A stretch of 64,000 nt of DNA from Calvatia gigantea (GCA_025093985.1 JACAAK010000002.1:2790001-2854000); one strand, 5' to 3'; positions 1 through 13,046 are shown, counted from the stretch's first letter. Numbers and translations are program-made. Notes: generated by a model not told the origin, from the sequence alone.

Positions 1-1956
1 GACAGACCATACTGGGAGGATGGATTCCCGAGAAGTCATGAACGGGTGCAAAGTGGTCATGCTAGATCACATACGATCAACGGGGAGGACAAAAATTTGT
101 TATAGAGTTTACGTACCTCTTCACGAAGTGATACACGACTCGGAGCTCTTCACTCTCCACTTCACGATAGAGCAACCCCAAATGATGATGCAGCTTCCCA
201 GTACCGGGTTGCTCAAACAAACAGGTCGCATACCAATCACGCGCGATGTTCCTCCACCTATCTTTTTCGGGTTCCACCTCCAGTAACCGCGCCGCAGCGA
301 TACCCACACTTGGTGGTTGACTCGCGATACGTCCCGCAGCAGGGAAATCGCTAATGGACTTCTTGCCGCTGCTGTTTCCATTTGCGGTACCACTGACTGG
401 GACCTCCAGGCCGTTGGCCCTGTTCATCTCGTTGGCAGCTTGAAGTGCAGATACCGTTATTCCCCCATTGTTATTTCCCACGCGGCCGTCCAACATGGCA
501 GCGACGATCATACGGTAGCGCGCAAGGTCACCAAGGGCCTCCAGCCAGCCAGTGCGGAAAGCGCTGAGCTGTGGATCTTCAACGAGGCTGACATAGAAAT
601 TGTAAGCGTAATAGATAAATTCTTGGAGAAGTTCGAGGGCGACGGGAGATGAAAACGAGCCGCGGCGCAAGGACTCAAGGAGTTTATGGAAACCATGCGT
701 CCACAGCCGAACAACGATGTTGTACTTAGTGGGAACATTCTTCAGTGACGCGGGTACAGAGGGGGCGAGAGAAAGCTGAAGGAGATTATACATGTCCTCT
801 GCCAAACTAGACGGTTGTTAGACACGATAAACTTATTCTTGGACACCAATGAGGAATCTGTTACCTTTTATGATCTTCGACTTTCCTCATCCACTTCTCT
901 TTCTCAAAATCGTCCCGATTTAATTCCCTGCTTCTAAGCATGACCCGCGTGTCCATTTCATCGGTGTCATCCGATTCTTCTTGCTGGACCTTGGATTCGA
1001 GGGTCGTGATTCTACGATAAATCATTTTGAGCTGTTGTGAGAAAGCAGATGCCGAAGAGTCGTCCGTTGCTGTGCGGCCAGGCCGATTATCAAACAAGGC
1101 TGAGGACGTCGAGGAACCGTCCGTCGACAGGGTAAAATTTGATGAGGAAATAGAGGCGGCGTATGAGCTTGTGGATCCTGCAGACACGTAGTCCCCGCTC
1201 GATTTTGGTGTTGGCGTGGGCTTTTCAGCATGCGACGAGGTCATTGGCTGGGTCCGAGGTTGAGCACCGAAATGGACGGGATCGTGCCTGCGATGGTCGA
1301 AGAGCTGACGGGCAGCGTTGGGTCCGTTGCTGCGAGTGTTTGGAAGATGTCGGGGGACGTTTGCGTTGTCGGCGTCAGAAATGGAATCAGGCTCGGCTGT
1401 ACGTCGCATAGGAATTGGGTCGGTATCAGGGTTGAAAAGCTTAGGTTTGGAGGAGGTGGAGCGGGGGGCAGGGGATGATGCGATCTTCAGACGTGAAAAA
1501 CCTTCGTGGTCTGCCTCGCCTGTGGGTCGGGAGACTATAACTTGGGGGAAAGGATTGCGGCGTTGTATTTGAGGGGCTGCGCCGCGGACCGATGGGGCGG
1601 AAGCTTTGGGTGACCGGTCGTTCCGTGGCGGGGAATGAGGGTGTGTCTGAGAGCCTGAGTGCAACGACGTAAGGTTTAGCTGTTGCGGGGTAATTCGCGG
1701 TTGTTGTTCTCGTTCCCCCCTCTCCACTTTATCTTTGGTACGAATAGCACTGAAGAACCCAAAAGTGCATGTCAGTTAAACTGCATGGGGCGTAGAAATA
1801 GATAAATAAATTTGTATATTCGAACCTAGCCTGTCTACGTCTGAGAGCCATGAGCTTGTCGTCGATGTCTGTTGGTTGTGGACCGTCTCTTGTTAACATC
1901 TCGCGGTCCTTTCCCTTTCTCGAGGGTCTTGTGGGTGTAGTTGGGAAAGAATCCAT
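1..1956 (-). CDS. EST1/SMG7-like telomerase/NMD factor (C-terminal part outside window)
   Basis: The N-terminal part of an EST1/SMG5-7 family protein, which binds telomerase RNA or acts in nonsense-mediated decay. The start MDSFPTTP at 1956 is followed by about 300 residues of Ser/Pro/Arg-rich, probably disordered sequence. Then comes the helical TPR-like region (VRLWTHGFHKLLESLRRG, LARYRM) and the signature HHHLGLLYREVESEELRVVYHFVK, seen in pieces near 100-200. After an intron the reading continues as KSMTTLHPFMTSRES, a typical EST1 DNA/RNA-binding-domain motif, to the window edge. Introns are visible near 1745-1830, 810-870 and 60-115. Family membership is firm. Whether the job is telomeric or NMD cannot be told, because the C-terminal half, where a PIN domain would lie, is missing. 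Confidence 0.85.
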
Positions 1957-4636
1957 GGGTGGTCAGAAAGAAAGGATGTGCGTAGACGATTCGCTGGTTA
2001 GCATGCTTCCAACTCAATTCCGCAGCAGTGCCCAGATAAGATCTCACTCTCACGTGACTGCTGCGCTGCCTTCTTCCTTCTCCGTAGTCTCATTCTACTG
2101 ATATCCGGCCTGCGCACACGGCCGTCCGAACCACTGCTATCCACAGCTTCCGACAGTGTGTGTGCACCTAAATCCCTCGATCATTTACAACCTGCCTTTC
2201 CTTTCTATGGTACACCTGCGCGTTTTTGACTCAATCATTTGGGACTTACTGCGGCACCGCCACCGGAGGATTAACTACACGTGCGGTGTTATCCAGGGCT
2301 ATTCTTGGACCACTGCCCTCCTATAAACAAAGGGTGTCATCTCACATCCGCCGCCTCTTGAGAGTATTTGTCCACCGACGTAACCCAGCCTTTGGCGGTA
2401 CCGTTCCGTTGGGCTCCTCCTCTCACTCCTAGAATGTACTCTCACAAATGACTGAAACTGTGTTGGACAACTCCTTGCGAACATCCCTCCCGCCCTATGT
2501 CCATTCACATCTGCATCATGTCAGTGACTACATCCCCGTTCAGAGCGCGTTTCGCCCTTACCGGGGTGACCTCCCCCCCCCTCACATCGCATCAAATTTC
2601 AGCGTTTGCATCACTTTTCTCATAATCCCATTCGCTGGTTGTCGCTTCCTCGCTTAATGCATCAGTTCTGTCCTGATGTCAAATTGCCTACCAAGAGTTT
2701 CTTGGGCGTTACGCAGCTCAATTGCCTAAACTATGTAAACACACACCATTCGCTCTTCAAAATTGCTAAGTACTTACGCGATGCTCTCCGCAGCTTAATG
2801 AATCAACTTCGGATCACGTACCGCGATCACAACCAGTTTTTAATAGCCAATGCACAGTCCAGAGTCCTTTACTGGCTATATCACGGAGCGTCCAACAGCA
2901 TATAGGCGCAAGACTTACCTCTCTGCTCCTGGAAACTCCACACCCATTCCACCACAATGGCATTTGGGGTAGCCTACTTGTGAGCATCTAAGTTTTCTTC
3001 CACCCTTACGTCACCTGTACCTACCACGCAGTTTCCAGCCGCCAACCTGAACTTTAAGGCCTTTCGCCGAGCATCACCAGAAGTCCCGCTTGACGTCTAG
3101 ACACACGAGTCACCTATAGATCTTCATCTTGCTACAAACGATCGGCACTATCCTGCTGTTCCCCCCCCCCCCATTTCATTTCATTCCATTCTCAACCTTC
3201 TAGAACAGCTCACAGTCTAGTACAATCTTGCGGCTGCGGCGCTAATTAAGCATCACCACCATAACTCATACCCGGGGTCAAACCCTCACTGCGGCGCTTG
3301 TGCTAGTGCCACCGATCACGTTCCCGCAAGAGTGACTGCGTCGCCTGGACTCCGCAGGCTTTTAAGGGCCCTCATATAGGCTCAGCCTTTGATTCGCTTT
3401 CGGTGGTTTTGTCGTCGTATGGATCCTCAGGGGTCTTCCGGAGGACTAAACATTAGTTTCCATTTCTTCCGTCTCCGCCTGCGTTGGACAAGGGGAGGCC
3501 AATTCCGAGCCGTGTGCAAGCACACAGGCAGCATACCACACCCCCCGATGACCGACTACGGAACAGCCTTTCGCGCAGTCATCTGCGGCCATGGCTGAAT
3601 GGGCTATCTAACCCTTCCATACTTTCCACATGCTTCATGTACCGAAAGTGGAGGTCTAGCGCAGGCCACCTGCTACTACAGACATACAATTCGCCACCAT
3701 TCATCTTCGGTCATTTGCATCTCCATTAAGCGCTTCACCATTGTCGCAGCAGCTGATTGAGGCTCAAACCATCCACTCACGATAAGTACACCATTCGCCA
3801 TTGTGATTCAAAATCTATTCTTGGTGACTCTCCATTCGTCACCTCCGGTGCCAGTTTATCACAACCATTTCACCTCAATTGGTTCTCAAAGGCGACTGCG
3901 GATGATCGAAAGATCCACTAAAAATTCAAGCGTTTACGGGAAGTCCAACTACCGGTCCGTGGGTCCCAGAAATTTGCGTTGATAGACCAAGTCTAGCAAG
4001 CTGGATTTGGTTCTCAAAGGGGACAAAGAAAAATTTCTTTCCTGGACACCTCAAAAACCTATAGCTCGAGCTCCAAGGCAAATGTACACACAATGAATAT
4101 CTTCCCCGTAGCCGTGGGATTTTTTAGAATCATACACTGTTGCCTCTTAGAAAGAAGATTTCCGGGTATCATACGGTGACACGTCCGGGAATCGGTCTAG
4201 CGTCGTCTAACGCCTTGCAATCACGACGTCTGGCCGGGCTCATGTGATCTCGAACCTTTCCTTCCAGCCTCCAGGCTCATCAATCACCAGAAACCTCCCG
4301 AGCTAAGAATACTGCGGATTAGCCCTGAAACCCTTCTAGTGCGATCCACCTTGATGCTTGACAAGCACCTTTATTGAAATCGGAAATCATGAGACCTACT
4401 TCGAACTAGATACTTATCTGCCTACACCAATTGAGCCTGCCAATTTTGAAGAAGAGACTGAAGAGATTCTTATTTTAGAACACGGAGTCCATAAAATTTC
4501 ATCTACTGCGCACGTATGGATCATGCCTAGAAATAGGATTTCCGATAAGAAACTCCCACTATGTTTCGCTACATTCTTTAGGAGCTAAAAGCTATTAGTG
4601 ATACACACAAAGAACCAGGGCTCGTTGTCTTCGGCC
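1957..4636. other. 2.7 kb without a recognisable gene
   Basis: Between the EST1-like start and the GH31 stop only short ORFs with no family resemblance are present. The + strand is pyrimidine-rich in places, with a run of 12 C at 3161-3172 and another C-rich run near 2572-2580. The left end must hold the EST1-like promoter and the right end the GH31 terminator. No tRNA, transposase or reverse transcriptase signature was seen. A long non-coding transcript cannot be excluded. Confidence 0.6.
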
Positions 4637-7631
4637 TCAAGCCTCGCTTTTCTCACCGAAAAATGTTTGACCCCCAAGTCGGACATCCCCATTCACAACC
4701 TCAATCCGCCATGCCCCATCTCCTCCTTTTGCAACCCTAATCTTCCCAACAATCTGTGTCCCCTTGCCAGCAGGCACCTCGACTTCCACACTTTCTTTGT
4801 GCCCAGCAGCAAGTTCATATGCTTGCACCTCCAAATCCTGAGCATAATCATAATCCGGTCTGCCCACACCCGGCCGACCTAAGATTAAAACGCTACCCTC
4901 ACGGACCCAGACGGGTATCTCGCTGATGGGTACATGTTCCTTAACCCATTTGGGACCTTGAATAACTCGACTTGGATTCCAGAAGTTTGTCCATTTGCCA
5001 GCGGGGAGGTAATATTCACTTTCCTCGCCTAAGGGGACAAACACTGGCGCAACGAGGAGAGAGGGACCTGAACATGTTATCATTCAGGGGGGTGGTGATG
5101 AGTGTGGAATAAGGCCTACCGAGCATATATTGTTGGTCAAGGTAGTGAGTTGTCCGGTCCTCTGGGAACTCGATGAACATAGCGCGTTGGATGGGGTGCC
5201 CTTTCAAATGCGCTTGGATAGACTGCGTCGCACCAAGTCAGACTCTAGCGACTAGTTTCCAATGAAAGCGAAACTGCATACTAAGTTGTATATGTAGGGC
5301 ATCAATCGATGTTTTGCATCCAATAATACAGACATGTTCTTCGCGGCTTCTTCGCCATAGTTCCATGGTACGCGATATGAAGAAGAACCGTGCAGACGAG
5401 AATGAGACGAAAATAGGCCAAACGCAACCCAGCGTTGATAGATTTCAGGATCTGGGTGTCCCTGTATATATGTGTTGTTCAATTACACCAGCTATAAGAG
5501 CCAAAAAGCAGACGAACCTCGAACCCTCCGATGTCATGAGAGGCATACCCAAACCCGGAGGTTGTAAGAGATAATAGCCCGCGCAAAGCTTCGGCCATGG
5601 CTTCCCATGTTGATTCACAGTCACCCCCCCAATGAACGGGGAACCTAATGAGTGATATATTAATAGAACGTTTAAGACTGATTTGTCCTTCCAGGGTGAA
5701 CGTACCTCTGACCACCGACGGTAGCAGAGCGTGCGAATACAACAGCCTCACCTTCTCCAAAGCGCTCACGAAGAAGTTTAAATACGAGCTCATTATACAC
5801 GACAGAGTATTTGTTGTGAATCCTATAGGGATCAGACCCATCGTGGAAAACCACCGAAGCGTGAGGAATACGCTCCGCAAAATCAGTCTACAAGGAAAGT
5901 CAGAGGTGTAAATCGTACTGCCATGATTGGGGAGGTACTTTGAGGCAATCAACGCCGAGGTCCAAGAGCGCAGATAATTTACTTTTATACCACTTTCTTG
6001 CCTCGGGATTAGTCACGTCCACGATGGCTAAACCAGGTTGCCACAGGTCCCATCTAATCGTGTCAGCTTCTTGACGTACAAAGCGAATGTTGAGACGTAC
6101 TGCCAGGGTGTGCCATCCTTGCGCTTGATAAAGTAGCCTCCTTTAACGGCCTCGTTGAAAATAGGTGAAAGTTGGGAGATGTAAGGATTAACTAGAAGAG
6201 GGGAGGTAAACACCCATTGCCTGAACTGAATGGGTTGCAATGACAACGCACTCCAGAGACAAATTTTGACCCCATATTTCTGTTTGATCTCTGTGAGGTA
6301 GGCCTTGGGGTCTACGAAATTATCAGGGTCAAAAGTGAACGAGCACCTTCAGAAACGATCAACAATCCATAAACGTACTGAGGCAAGGAGACTTACCATT
6401 CGTATTGCTTCATCCAGAAACAATCGATATGAAAAACGCGGACCGGACAGTTGCGTTCTTGCATTCCTGCGAGGAAACCGGAAACAGTCTGGCTGGAATA
6501 TGAGGTTAAGAAAGAGGTCGAGAGCCAGAGACCAAAGGACCAGCTTGGGAGAATTCTGGAATAAAACTCAATCCCGGACCCAGATATGTCGAGGCGGATT
6601 TACGCACGCGGGCCGTCCGGTCATTCGTGTGTATTTATCCAGAATCTAAGCGGTTCTTTATGAGGTGTATTCTCGCGAAACCTGAAAGGCTCTCTACCTC
6701 GAGAGGTGTCTTCCCGTAGATGATAAAATATTCCAAGCTCTTATCCGCAACGGAAACACCGACGCGGCTGACCTTCTCCGAGCCAACTTCGACCTCAACT
6801 TCTCCGGGATGATTGATGAAGACGCCATAGTTCCTGTTGGTGATGTAGAAGGGAACACACTTGTACGCCTGATCACTGGAAGTCCCACCATCCTGATTCC
6901 AAATCTTAACCGACTGGCCTGAGAGTGAATGGTCAGGTTCAACGCGGCGGCATAATATGTGGCCCATACCATTCTTTACAAAAGCACCGAATTGTTCCCC
7001 GAAACCATAAATGAGTTCACCCGGGGAAAGGTTAAGCTCGGAGTTGATATACCGAACGACGGGGGGTAACGGCTCGGGTCGCGGATTGGACGAAGGATCA
7101 TGAGTCAGGCATGAGCTATTTGAAGCACTAAGAGCAGCCCAATGTGAGGGCATATCAAATAATGCTTGATGTTTGGGACCAGCAAAAGTTAGGGTCCTCT
7201 CGGGTGACTTGAAAGTGATACTATATGGATTTTCGGTGATTTCAGCTCTGAGATCACCGCTGGAAATTACATGGTTGGACCCTTCTTTGGACAGGGTGGT
7301 GTTAGGGATGGGTGGGTCGTCCGGAAAGAGTTGAATGTTAGGTTGAGGATCAAGTGAGGCGAAGTGTTCGATGTTGACACCGATCACGTCCTTAGTTGGA
7401 GAGTGAACTCGGGCGCTCAATACGGGTCCTGTGAATGAGAGTGAGTTCAATGCCTATGCTGAAGATGCTTACATAGTACGCACCACCGAGTGTATCACCA
7501 CGATGCCTGATGGGCCTTGTTGAAACCTGCAGATCATAACCCTTTTCATATGCAGTGACTTGGACAACCTGAAGACCATAAAATGGCTTGACACCATTCT
7601 TCAACAACCAAAACCCGTCATTAAACTTCAT
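4637..7631 (-). CDS. GH31 alpha-xylosidase, YicI type
   Basis: Glycoside hydrolase family 31, closest by eye to bacterial YicI/XylS alpha-xylosidases, which release alpha-xylose from isoprimeverose and xyloglucan oligosaccharides. The N-terminus MKFNDGFWLL aligns with the start of YicI, and no signal peptide is seen, so it is probably cytoplasmic. Order along the protein: galactose-mutarotase-like N-domain, WNQDGGTSSDQAYKCVPFY, the nucleophile motif TDFAERIP rebuilt across an intron near 5890-5925, the acid/base motif HWGGDCESTWEAMAEALRG, SHDIGGFE, SSHSRLHGSSSYRVPW, and a C-terminal beta-domain ending GEKSEA. At least eight short introns are present and no stop interrupts the exons. It is divergent from the serine dehydratase, with 647 bp between start codons. 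Substrate specificity (xyloside or glucoside) is inferred from similarity only. Confidence 0.92.
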
Positions 7632-8278
7632 GACGTCCCAAGGTGAGGGGTGGTAACTTGACTCACGACTAACAAAAACCATCAGCATTTATGGGATTCT
7701 TCAGGAGCGGAACGCTAGATAGGTCATTTGGACAACTGAAGCGGACCGTCTGTCACCGAGGAAACCCCGCAGCCGGTAATGAAGCCACGTCGATGTCGGG
7801 TAAGAGTAGACAGCCAGTTATCGTCGCATTATTGATGCGGTTGAGAGTTTGTGATAGCCAAAGACTACGCGCATGGTTCGCTTATCCACTTGCACACTTT
7901 AAGAGTCCCGACAGTTCCGAGAGAGTTCAGGTCGTGGAGACAGCTGGGAGCCCATTCATTATTAGAAAGCGTACGCGATTGGCTTCCGTGATGTACCATG
8001 TGATTCCGTTTATATTGGCGAATCCCGTTCAGGCTCTCGAACCCTAGTCGGGAGGTGCAGTTGTATCTGCGGAAATTGTGGTCCATACGCGAAGGTTGCC
8101 CCAGAGAGAAAGCCTGGTGCACGGGGTCTCCATAAGATGGGGGACTCAAGGAATACATTGAATACAAATACCTCTCTACCACGGCCCTTTGCAAGGCAGG
8201 AATGCATGACTCATCCGGCTGATGGAAATGGTTGATGTGACTCCCATTTTAGCCACGACGACGAACAGGAACTTCAAG

Positions 8279-9621
8279 ATGCCTCCACCACTTTGGCAAA
8301 AAACACCTCTCATCCATTCAAGCACGCTCTCGGAATACATCAACGCATCAGTCCATTTGAAGCTAGAGGTAAGGACTCGAGACCACCGTTACGCATCCCA
8401 CGTTCTCATCAAGTCCTAGAACTTGCAACCTTCATACTCATTCAAGTATCGCGGGATCTCGCATTTCATTCAAAAAGCGGAGGAAACGCACGGCAAGGAC
8501 TTGCATTGCGTCATCGCATCGGGGGGGAATGCAGGATTGGCAGCAGCATGTGCAGCGCACATACTACAAGTCAAGTGCACCGTTTTCATCCCAGAGGGCG
8601 TGACACAAAGTACACTCAAGCTATTGAAACGAGAGGGTGCCAAAGTCGTGGTCACCGGTCGCTTCTATGCCGAGGCATTAGAAGCCGCCAGGCAAGTTGT
8701 AGCAGCAGATAACAACGCGTAAGGTCCTTCCTCGCAACGCTTGCAAGTTGACGAATTGCTTCCAGTGTCATGGTACCTGCATATGATGACCCTCTGCTTT
8801 GGGAAGGCCACAGTTCCATGATTGTCGAGATCCGGGACCAATTACAGAAGAAACCTGATGTTATATTTTGTAGCGTAGGCGGTGGGGGATTGTTAGGAGG
8901 TATCATTCTCGGATGCAAGGAGGTCGGTTGGGATGACGGTAAGTGGTGATAGATTTCGGGAGCAGGCTTGGTACTCATTCGGAACTGCTCCAGTACCAAT
9001 CGTGACGCTCGAAACCATTGGGTCCGATTGTTTCTACCGTTCCATCACAATGAACGAAAACGGCTTCAATAAGGACACGAAGGTACTGCCTTCCGGGGTA
9101 GAGCTTGTCCACGATGCCAAGTACAACCTAAGTATAGCACATTTCAATGGGTTTTCTTCAAGGGCATCCGGGTCCCTTGGTGCCTCCCAACCTGCTGCAA
9201 TAGTATTGCGGATGGCGTTGGATAGGCTGGGAGGCGTATTTCCTTACAGTGTCCCGGACGAACTGAGTATGGAAGCTCTAGTAAGATTTGCCGGTGAGTG
9301 CTCTATGTTAACCGAAGGAACAGTGCAACGTAGCTGATTTAGAATGAAGACGACCACAAAATGCTCGTTGAGCTAGCTTGTTCGACAACTCTCATCCCAG
9401 CCTATCATCCCGCACTCTTCGATAGAATGGTACCTCCGACCTCTGATTCACGATGTGTCGTTTTCATAGTTTGCGGGGGTTTCAAAGTCTCGATTTCAGA
9501 CGCCTTGGAATTTCGGAAAATAGTTGATGAGAACCTTAAGAGCCCAGAACCGGATTGGCAGGTCCAGTGTAATGATGGAGAATTATTTCAGGTACGAAAG
9601 CGGGAAATAGTCGACGTTTGA
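8279..9621 (+). CDS. L-serine/L-threonine dehydratase (PLP, CHA1/SDS-like)
   Basis: A fold-type II PLP enzyme converting L-serine to pyruvate (or L-threonine to 2-oxobutyrate) plus ammonia. The start MPPPLWQKTPL at 8279 matches the usual N-terminus of fungal serine dehydratases; an in-frame ATG at 8222 would add 19 residues and is less likely. The Schiff-base lysine is Lys39 in SYSFKYRG, read across the first intron (8370-8419). SGGNAGLA follows, then the glycine loop CSVGGGGLLGG for the PLP phosphate and FIVCGG near the C-terminus. A second intron follows 8718, and others lie near 8938 and 9291. Length and motif order are complete. The split between serine and threonine use cannot be read from sequence. 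Confidence 0.9.
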
Positions 9622-9732
9622 ATCCACTGGGGTAGAAATAATAAATAATACGATTTAAACCTATACCCTCTTGCACGTTGAGTGGGGGAGCATCTCGCGA
9701 AAGGCGGAGTTCATACCTACAGCCACTTCCTC

Positions 9733-10112
9733 TTATGATTTGTTTTTTGAGTCATTCTCCTCTAATTCTCTTGCCGCTCTCCGTGCTAACCTCTCGGCTT
9801 TAATCCTAGCGAGTTCCTCACGAATAGCCGCAGTCTCCTTTGGTATATTCTATATAATGGCATAGGGTAAGCAACCAATATTTCGCACAGTTGGCGATGC
9901 AGGTACCTGGTTGGTGCGTTCTATAGGTGGGAACAACTTATTCCGGTACTGAACAGAGGTTGGCATGAACAACTCGAGTTGGTGAAGTGAAGGGAACGTA
10001 CAGGGACTACGTGTTGCCGATACCATTCTGGATCGCCAAAGTGGACAAGAGCAAAGATTGGAACAAATAGATAGAGAGAAAACTTGAAAACCTCGAGGTT
10101 TGGCCCACCCAT
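9733..10112 (-). CDS. PET100: PET100, cytochrome c oxidase assembly factor
   Basis: A small mitochondrial inner-membrane chaperone of complex IV assembly. Three exons join in phase: MGGPNLEVFKFSLYLFVPIF with HFGDPEWYRQHVVP (ends near 10019), then YRNKLFPPIERTNQ, then NIPKETAAIREELARIKAERL and an Arg/Glu-rich tail to a TAA at 9733-9735. The start MGGPNLE, one membrane segment, the (G)DPEWY motif and the charged helical tail are the hallmarks of the family. The first ATG of the conserved block is at 10112. The gene shares a 224-bp divergent promoter with POLD2. About 75 residues, a normal length for the family. Confidence 0.9.
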
Positions 10113-10336
10113 GGTCGCGCAGGGGCAGAAAGGAAGCAGGCGGGACCCCGGATGCGCTTGCCTTGAGTGATGTTTATTTGAAGCGTTCGAGGTAAACAGA
10201 GAACAAGAGAACGGGAAAGCCTGGCAGTCGTGTCAATCAAGCCAAACTACGCATCCGTGTCATTTTAAATTGACCTTGCACGAGTGCCCCATGACATCAA
10301 AATCTTCCTGAGACTACCATCTCAGTTTTTATCCTA
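10113..10336. promoter_or_regulatory. Shared divergent promoter of PET100 and POLD2
   Basis: Only 224 bp separate the two start codons, so both genes must be driven from here. No clear TATA box was seen. The pairing of a mitochondrial assembly factor with a replicative polymerase subunit has no obvious functional logic. Confidence 0.6.
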
Positions 10337-12231
10337 ATGGCAGATCTCCAGGAAATGTAGGTTCATTTCTTAGTCAAAAGTTCCCATATCAAATCCGTAT
10401 CTTCCTGACAGTAAACCAGTTCAAGCGGCAAGGGCTTCCACCACACTTCTTCCTTCCCGAGAGTCGACGTCCTTGTTCCTCATCACCAAAGCGAACAGAT
10501 CATACAAACATCAATACTCAAATATCTACTTTGTTCGCCTAAGACTTTTACGACAATTTATTGAAGAGGCCGCGAACACGCGATGGAACAACCTCTCCGG
10601 AAAGCCCATTTTAGTCCCGCGAGTCTTGGACGTCGTGAAAGCGCAATTATGCTACATCATCGGGACTGTATACATGGAAATGCCACTGAAACCCAATGTC
10701 ATGGAAGACATTGCTCGGGACGTCCGTCCATCTCCCTCTTCCTGCTCACCCAACTGGACTGACCCCTCCATTCTCCCTCATTGAATAGCATTCAATACCA
10801 CCTCCGCCTCCACCACCAAAATTCTATTCTGATAATGACAGCGTTATGTTGGAAGATGAATCTGGTCGTATACGACTTGTCGGTGATGTGCTAAAAGGAA
10901 AGAATCTGGTCACGGGTGTAATTATCAGTGCCCTCGGGGCCGAGACACCAGAAGGCGATTTCGAGGTGGTCGATATTTGTTTCGCCGGGTTGGCTCCACA
11001 AGCTTATCCTCAGGGTGAGGGGGCGGATGAAGGAAATACCACGGACGTGGATGGTGCGTTTTCTTCCTTTGCACGGTTCCCGGAGCTCTGGAAATTTAAC
11101 GACAAGTTTTCCGCATATTAGGTGTAGGTTCAACAAGTTCCCCGGGAGATGAGTGGATTGGGGTGGTTTCTGGTTTGGAAATTGGGTCAATGGCCCCAAG
11201 GGACGCACAGCTGCAGATGTTGACAGAGTATTTAACAGGTGAAGAAGGCGGGGAGGACGACCAATTGAATGCAGCGAAGGTTTCCAGGTTGATTATTGCG
11301 GGCAATTCCCTGGCCCCTGGGTCGCTCGCGGATAGAATTGAGACACTCTCTTATGCAGAACGCAAAGCCGTACGTTTCTTCCGCTTGAGCGGTGATATTA
11401 GGCCTGACCTTGGGTTCCGCAGAGAAAGCAGGGACTCGACCCGACAACATTTACGCCGAATCCCATCTACGACCTTTCGGCGCATCTCCTTGACATCGCT
11501 CGAGTTATGCCCATTCATATCCTACCCGGTCCTGGTGATCCATCTGGTATCATTATGCCACAACAACCGTTTCCAAAAGCCATCTTTGGTGATGCATCGA
11601 CGAAATTCTCGACGTTCTATTCCGAAAGCAACCCTACGTACATCAATATCGCCTCTACCTCCCAACCCACTTGCGAACGTTCCATACTTGTGAATTCCGG
11701 ACAGCCTTTAGATGACATGTTTAAATACCTCCCAGTACCACCAATCACCCGACTTTCGATCCTTGAAAGCACACTCAAGTGGAGACATATGTCGCCAACG
11801 GCGCCAGATACGCTCTGGTGCCACCCATACTTTGCTTCGGACCCCTTTGTGTTGAAGGAGACCCCGCATATATATATCGTTGGGTGTCAACCGCACTTTG
11901 CCACCAACCTCGTTACGGAAGAAGCGAAAGATGGGAGTAAGGTTCAGTGTCGGATCGTGATCGTGCCGAGCTTTGCGAAGAGCGGGATGCTTGTGCTCAT
12001 TAATGTGAGGACGTTGGAAGTGAAATGTGTTAGTTTCGCTGTGGAAGGGATGGTGACGGGAGAAGAAGAGGATTTGCAAGGTGAACCCTGTTCACCCCCC
12101 GTTCGGTTGCGGAATGGACTGACGCTCTCGAATTTACAGAGACGCAACCACTGTCTCCGAGTCAATCAGAACCAATGTTATCTGCTCCAGATTCTACTGC
12201 TTCGGATATGATGGATTCACAGCAGGATTAG
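10337..12231 (+). CDS. POLD2: DNA polymerase delta small subunit (POLD2/Pol31/Cdc1)
   Basis: The B-subunit of replicative DNA polymerase delta, with an OB fold and an inactive calcineurin-like phosphoesterase domain. A 20-nt first exon (ATG at 10337, MADLQE) splices in phase to IKPVQAARA... at 10412, then SYKHQYSNIYFVRLRLLRQ, the family's opening motif. Later exons give LEDESGRIRLVGDVL (OB fold), EWIGVVSGLEIGS, RLIIAGNSLAPGS, LLDIARVMPIHILPGPGDPS and CHPYFASDPFVLKETPHIYIVG, all family blocks. A final exon after a short intron (about 12081-12141) encodes a Ser/Pro/Gln-rich tail ending DSQQD. It converges on VPS22 with only 65 bp between stop codons. Confidence 0.93.
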
Positions 12232-12296
12232 TGTTCTGGGTCGAGATTAGGTGAAATAAAAGCATCTTACTACTGAGTAGGAGACGCACCCAGTGA

Positions 12297-13046
12297 TTAG
12301 GAGTCCCATTGCATTGCAGAGATTACCCAATACGATCGTCCATATTCCTGATCTTGTTCATCCAACCAACAGAGCCCATCCCTCAAAAGCATATTCTCGA
12401 GCGCAGCCCTCGCTCTCTCTCTCGTCCATCCCTTCCTCTGTACGAGCACGTCTTCTACTACTCTTCCACCTTGTTCTTGCGCTATTGCCAGTATAGTAGC
12501 CTGATCCTCGTCCAGTTCCTTCGCGACACTTCTGATCATTTTCCTGCCTCCAATCTCTACCACTTGATATCCAGCTCCAAGTGGTTGTAAGGTCTTGATG
12601 CTGCGCACGATATCGTCCTCCGTAACCTCCCCACTATTGACCCCACGCAATTTTGATACCAGGCGTATGAGCTCAGACATTTCTACAAGCCCTCCATTCC
12701 GGTCTCTCGTACTAACACAGACATCAACGATCTGGACCCCAAGCTCATACTGCCAATCGCCCAATCCAAGCATCTCAGCCCACCAGCCGCCCTTTCTGGG
12801 ACCAGCCAAAGGATCCACACCGATGGAAGAGCACATCTGTTGGAAAGCATGACGGAATGTTGGATCGCTTTTGATTGAATCGCGGTGTGTGGAGGCGAAG
12901 TGTGCGAGGGCGGTGCGGAATTGCGTGAGTTGGGAATTGAGATGTTCAACTTGAGATTGCGAGATTGTAGATGAAAGCTGAGCGTAAGATCGTTTGGATT
13001 GTTCTTGCCGGTCAAAGGCAGCGAGGCCCGCACCTCGCCTGTGCAT
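12297..13046 (-). CDS. SNF8: VPS22/SNF8, ESCRT-II subunit
   Basis: A single-exon 249-residue protein. MHRRGAGLAAFDRQEQ at the N-terminus, DPTFRHAFQQMCSSIGVDPLAG in the middle and tandem winged-helix domains toward the C-terminus (GGLVEMSELIRLVSKLRG; GAGYQVVEIGGRKMIRSVAKELDED) are diagnostic of VPS22. ESCRT-II (VPS22, VPS25, VPS36) links ESCRT-I to ESCRT-III in multivesicular-body sorting. The length is standard for the family. Convergent with POLD2. Confidence 0.95.
   Translation of the reverse strand: MHRRGAGLAAFDRQEQSKRSYAQLSSTISQSQVEHLNSQLTQFRTALAHFASTHRDSIKSDPTFRHAFQQMCSSIGVDPLAGPRKGGWWAEMLGLGDWQYELGVQIVDVCVSTRDRNGGLVEMSELIRLVSKLRGVNSGEVTEDDIVRSIKTLQPLGAGYQVVEIGGRKMIRSVAKELDEDQATILAIAQEQGGRVVEDVLVQRKGWTRERARAALENMLLRDGLCWLDEQDQEYGRSYWVISAMQWDS

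Noticed and set aside
3879..4020. 14-bp direct repeat TTGGTTCTCAAAGG at 3879 and 4007
   Set aside because: A few repeated 14-mers are expected by chance in 64 kb; no further structure around it.
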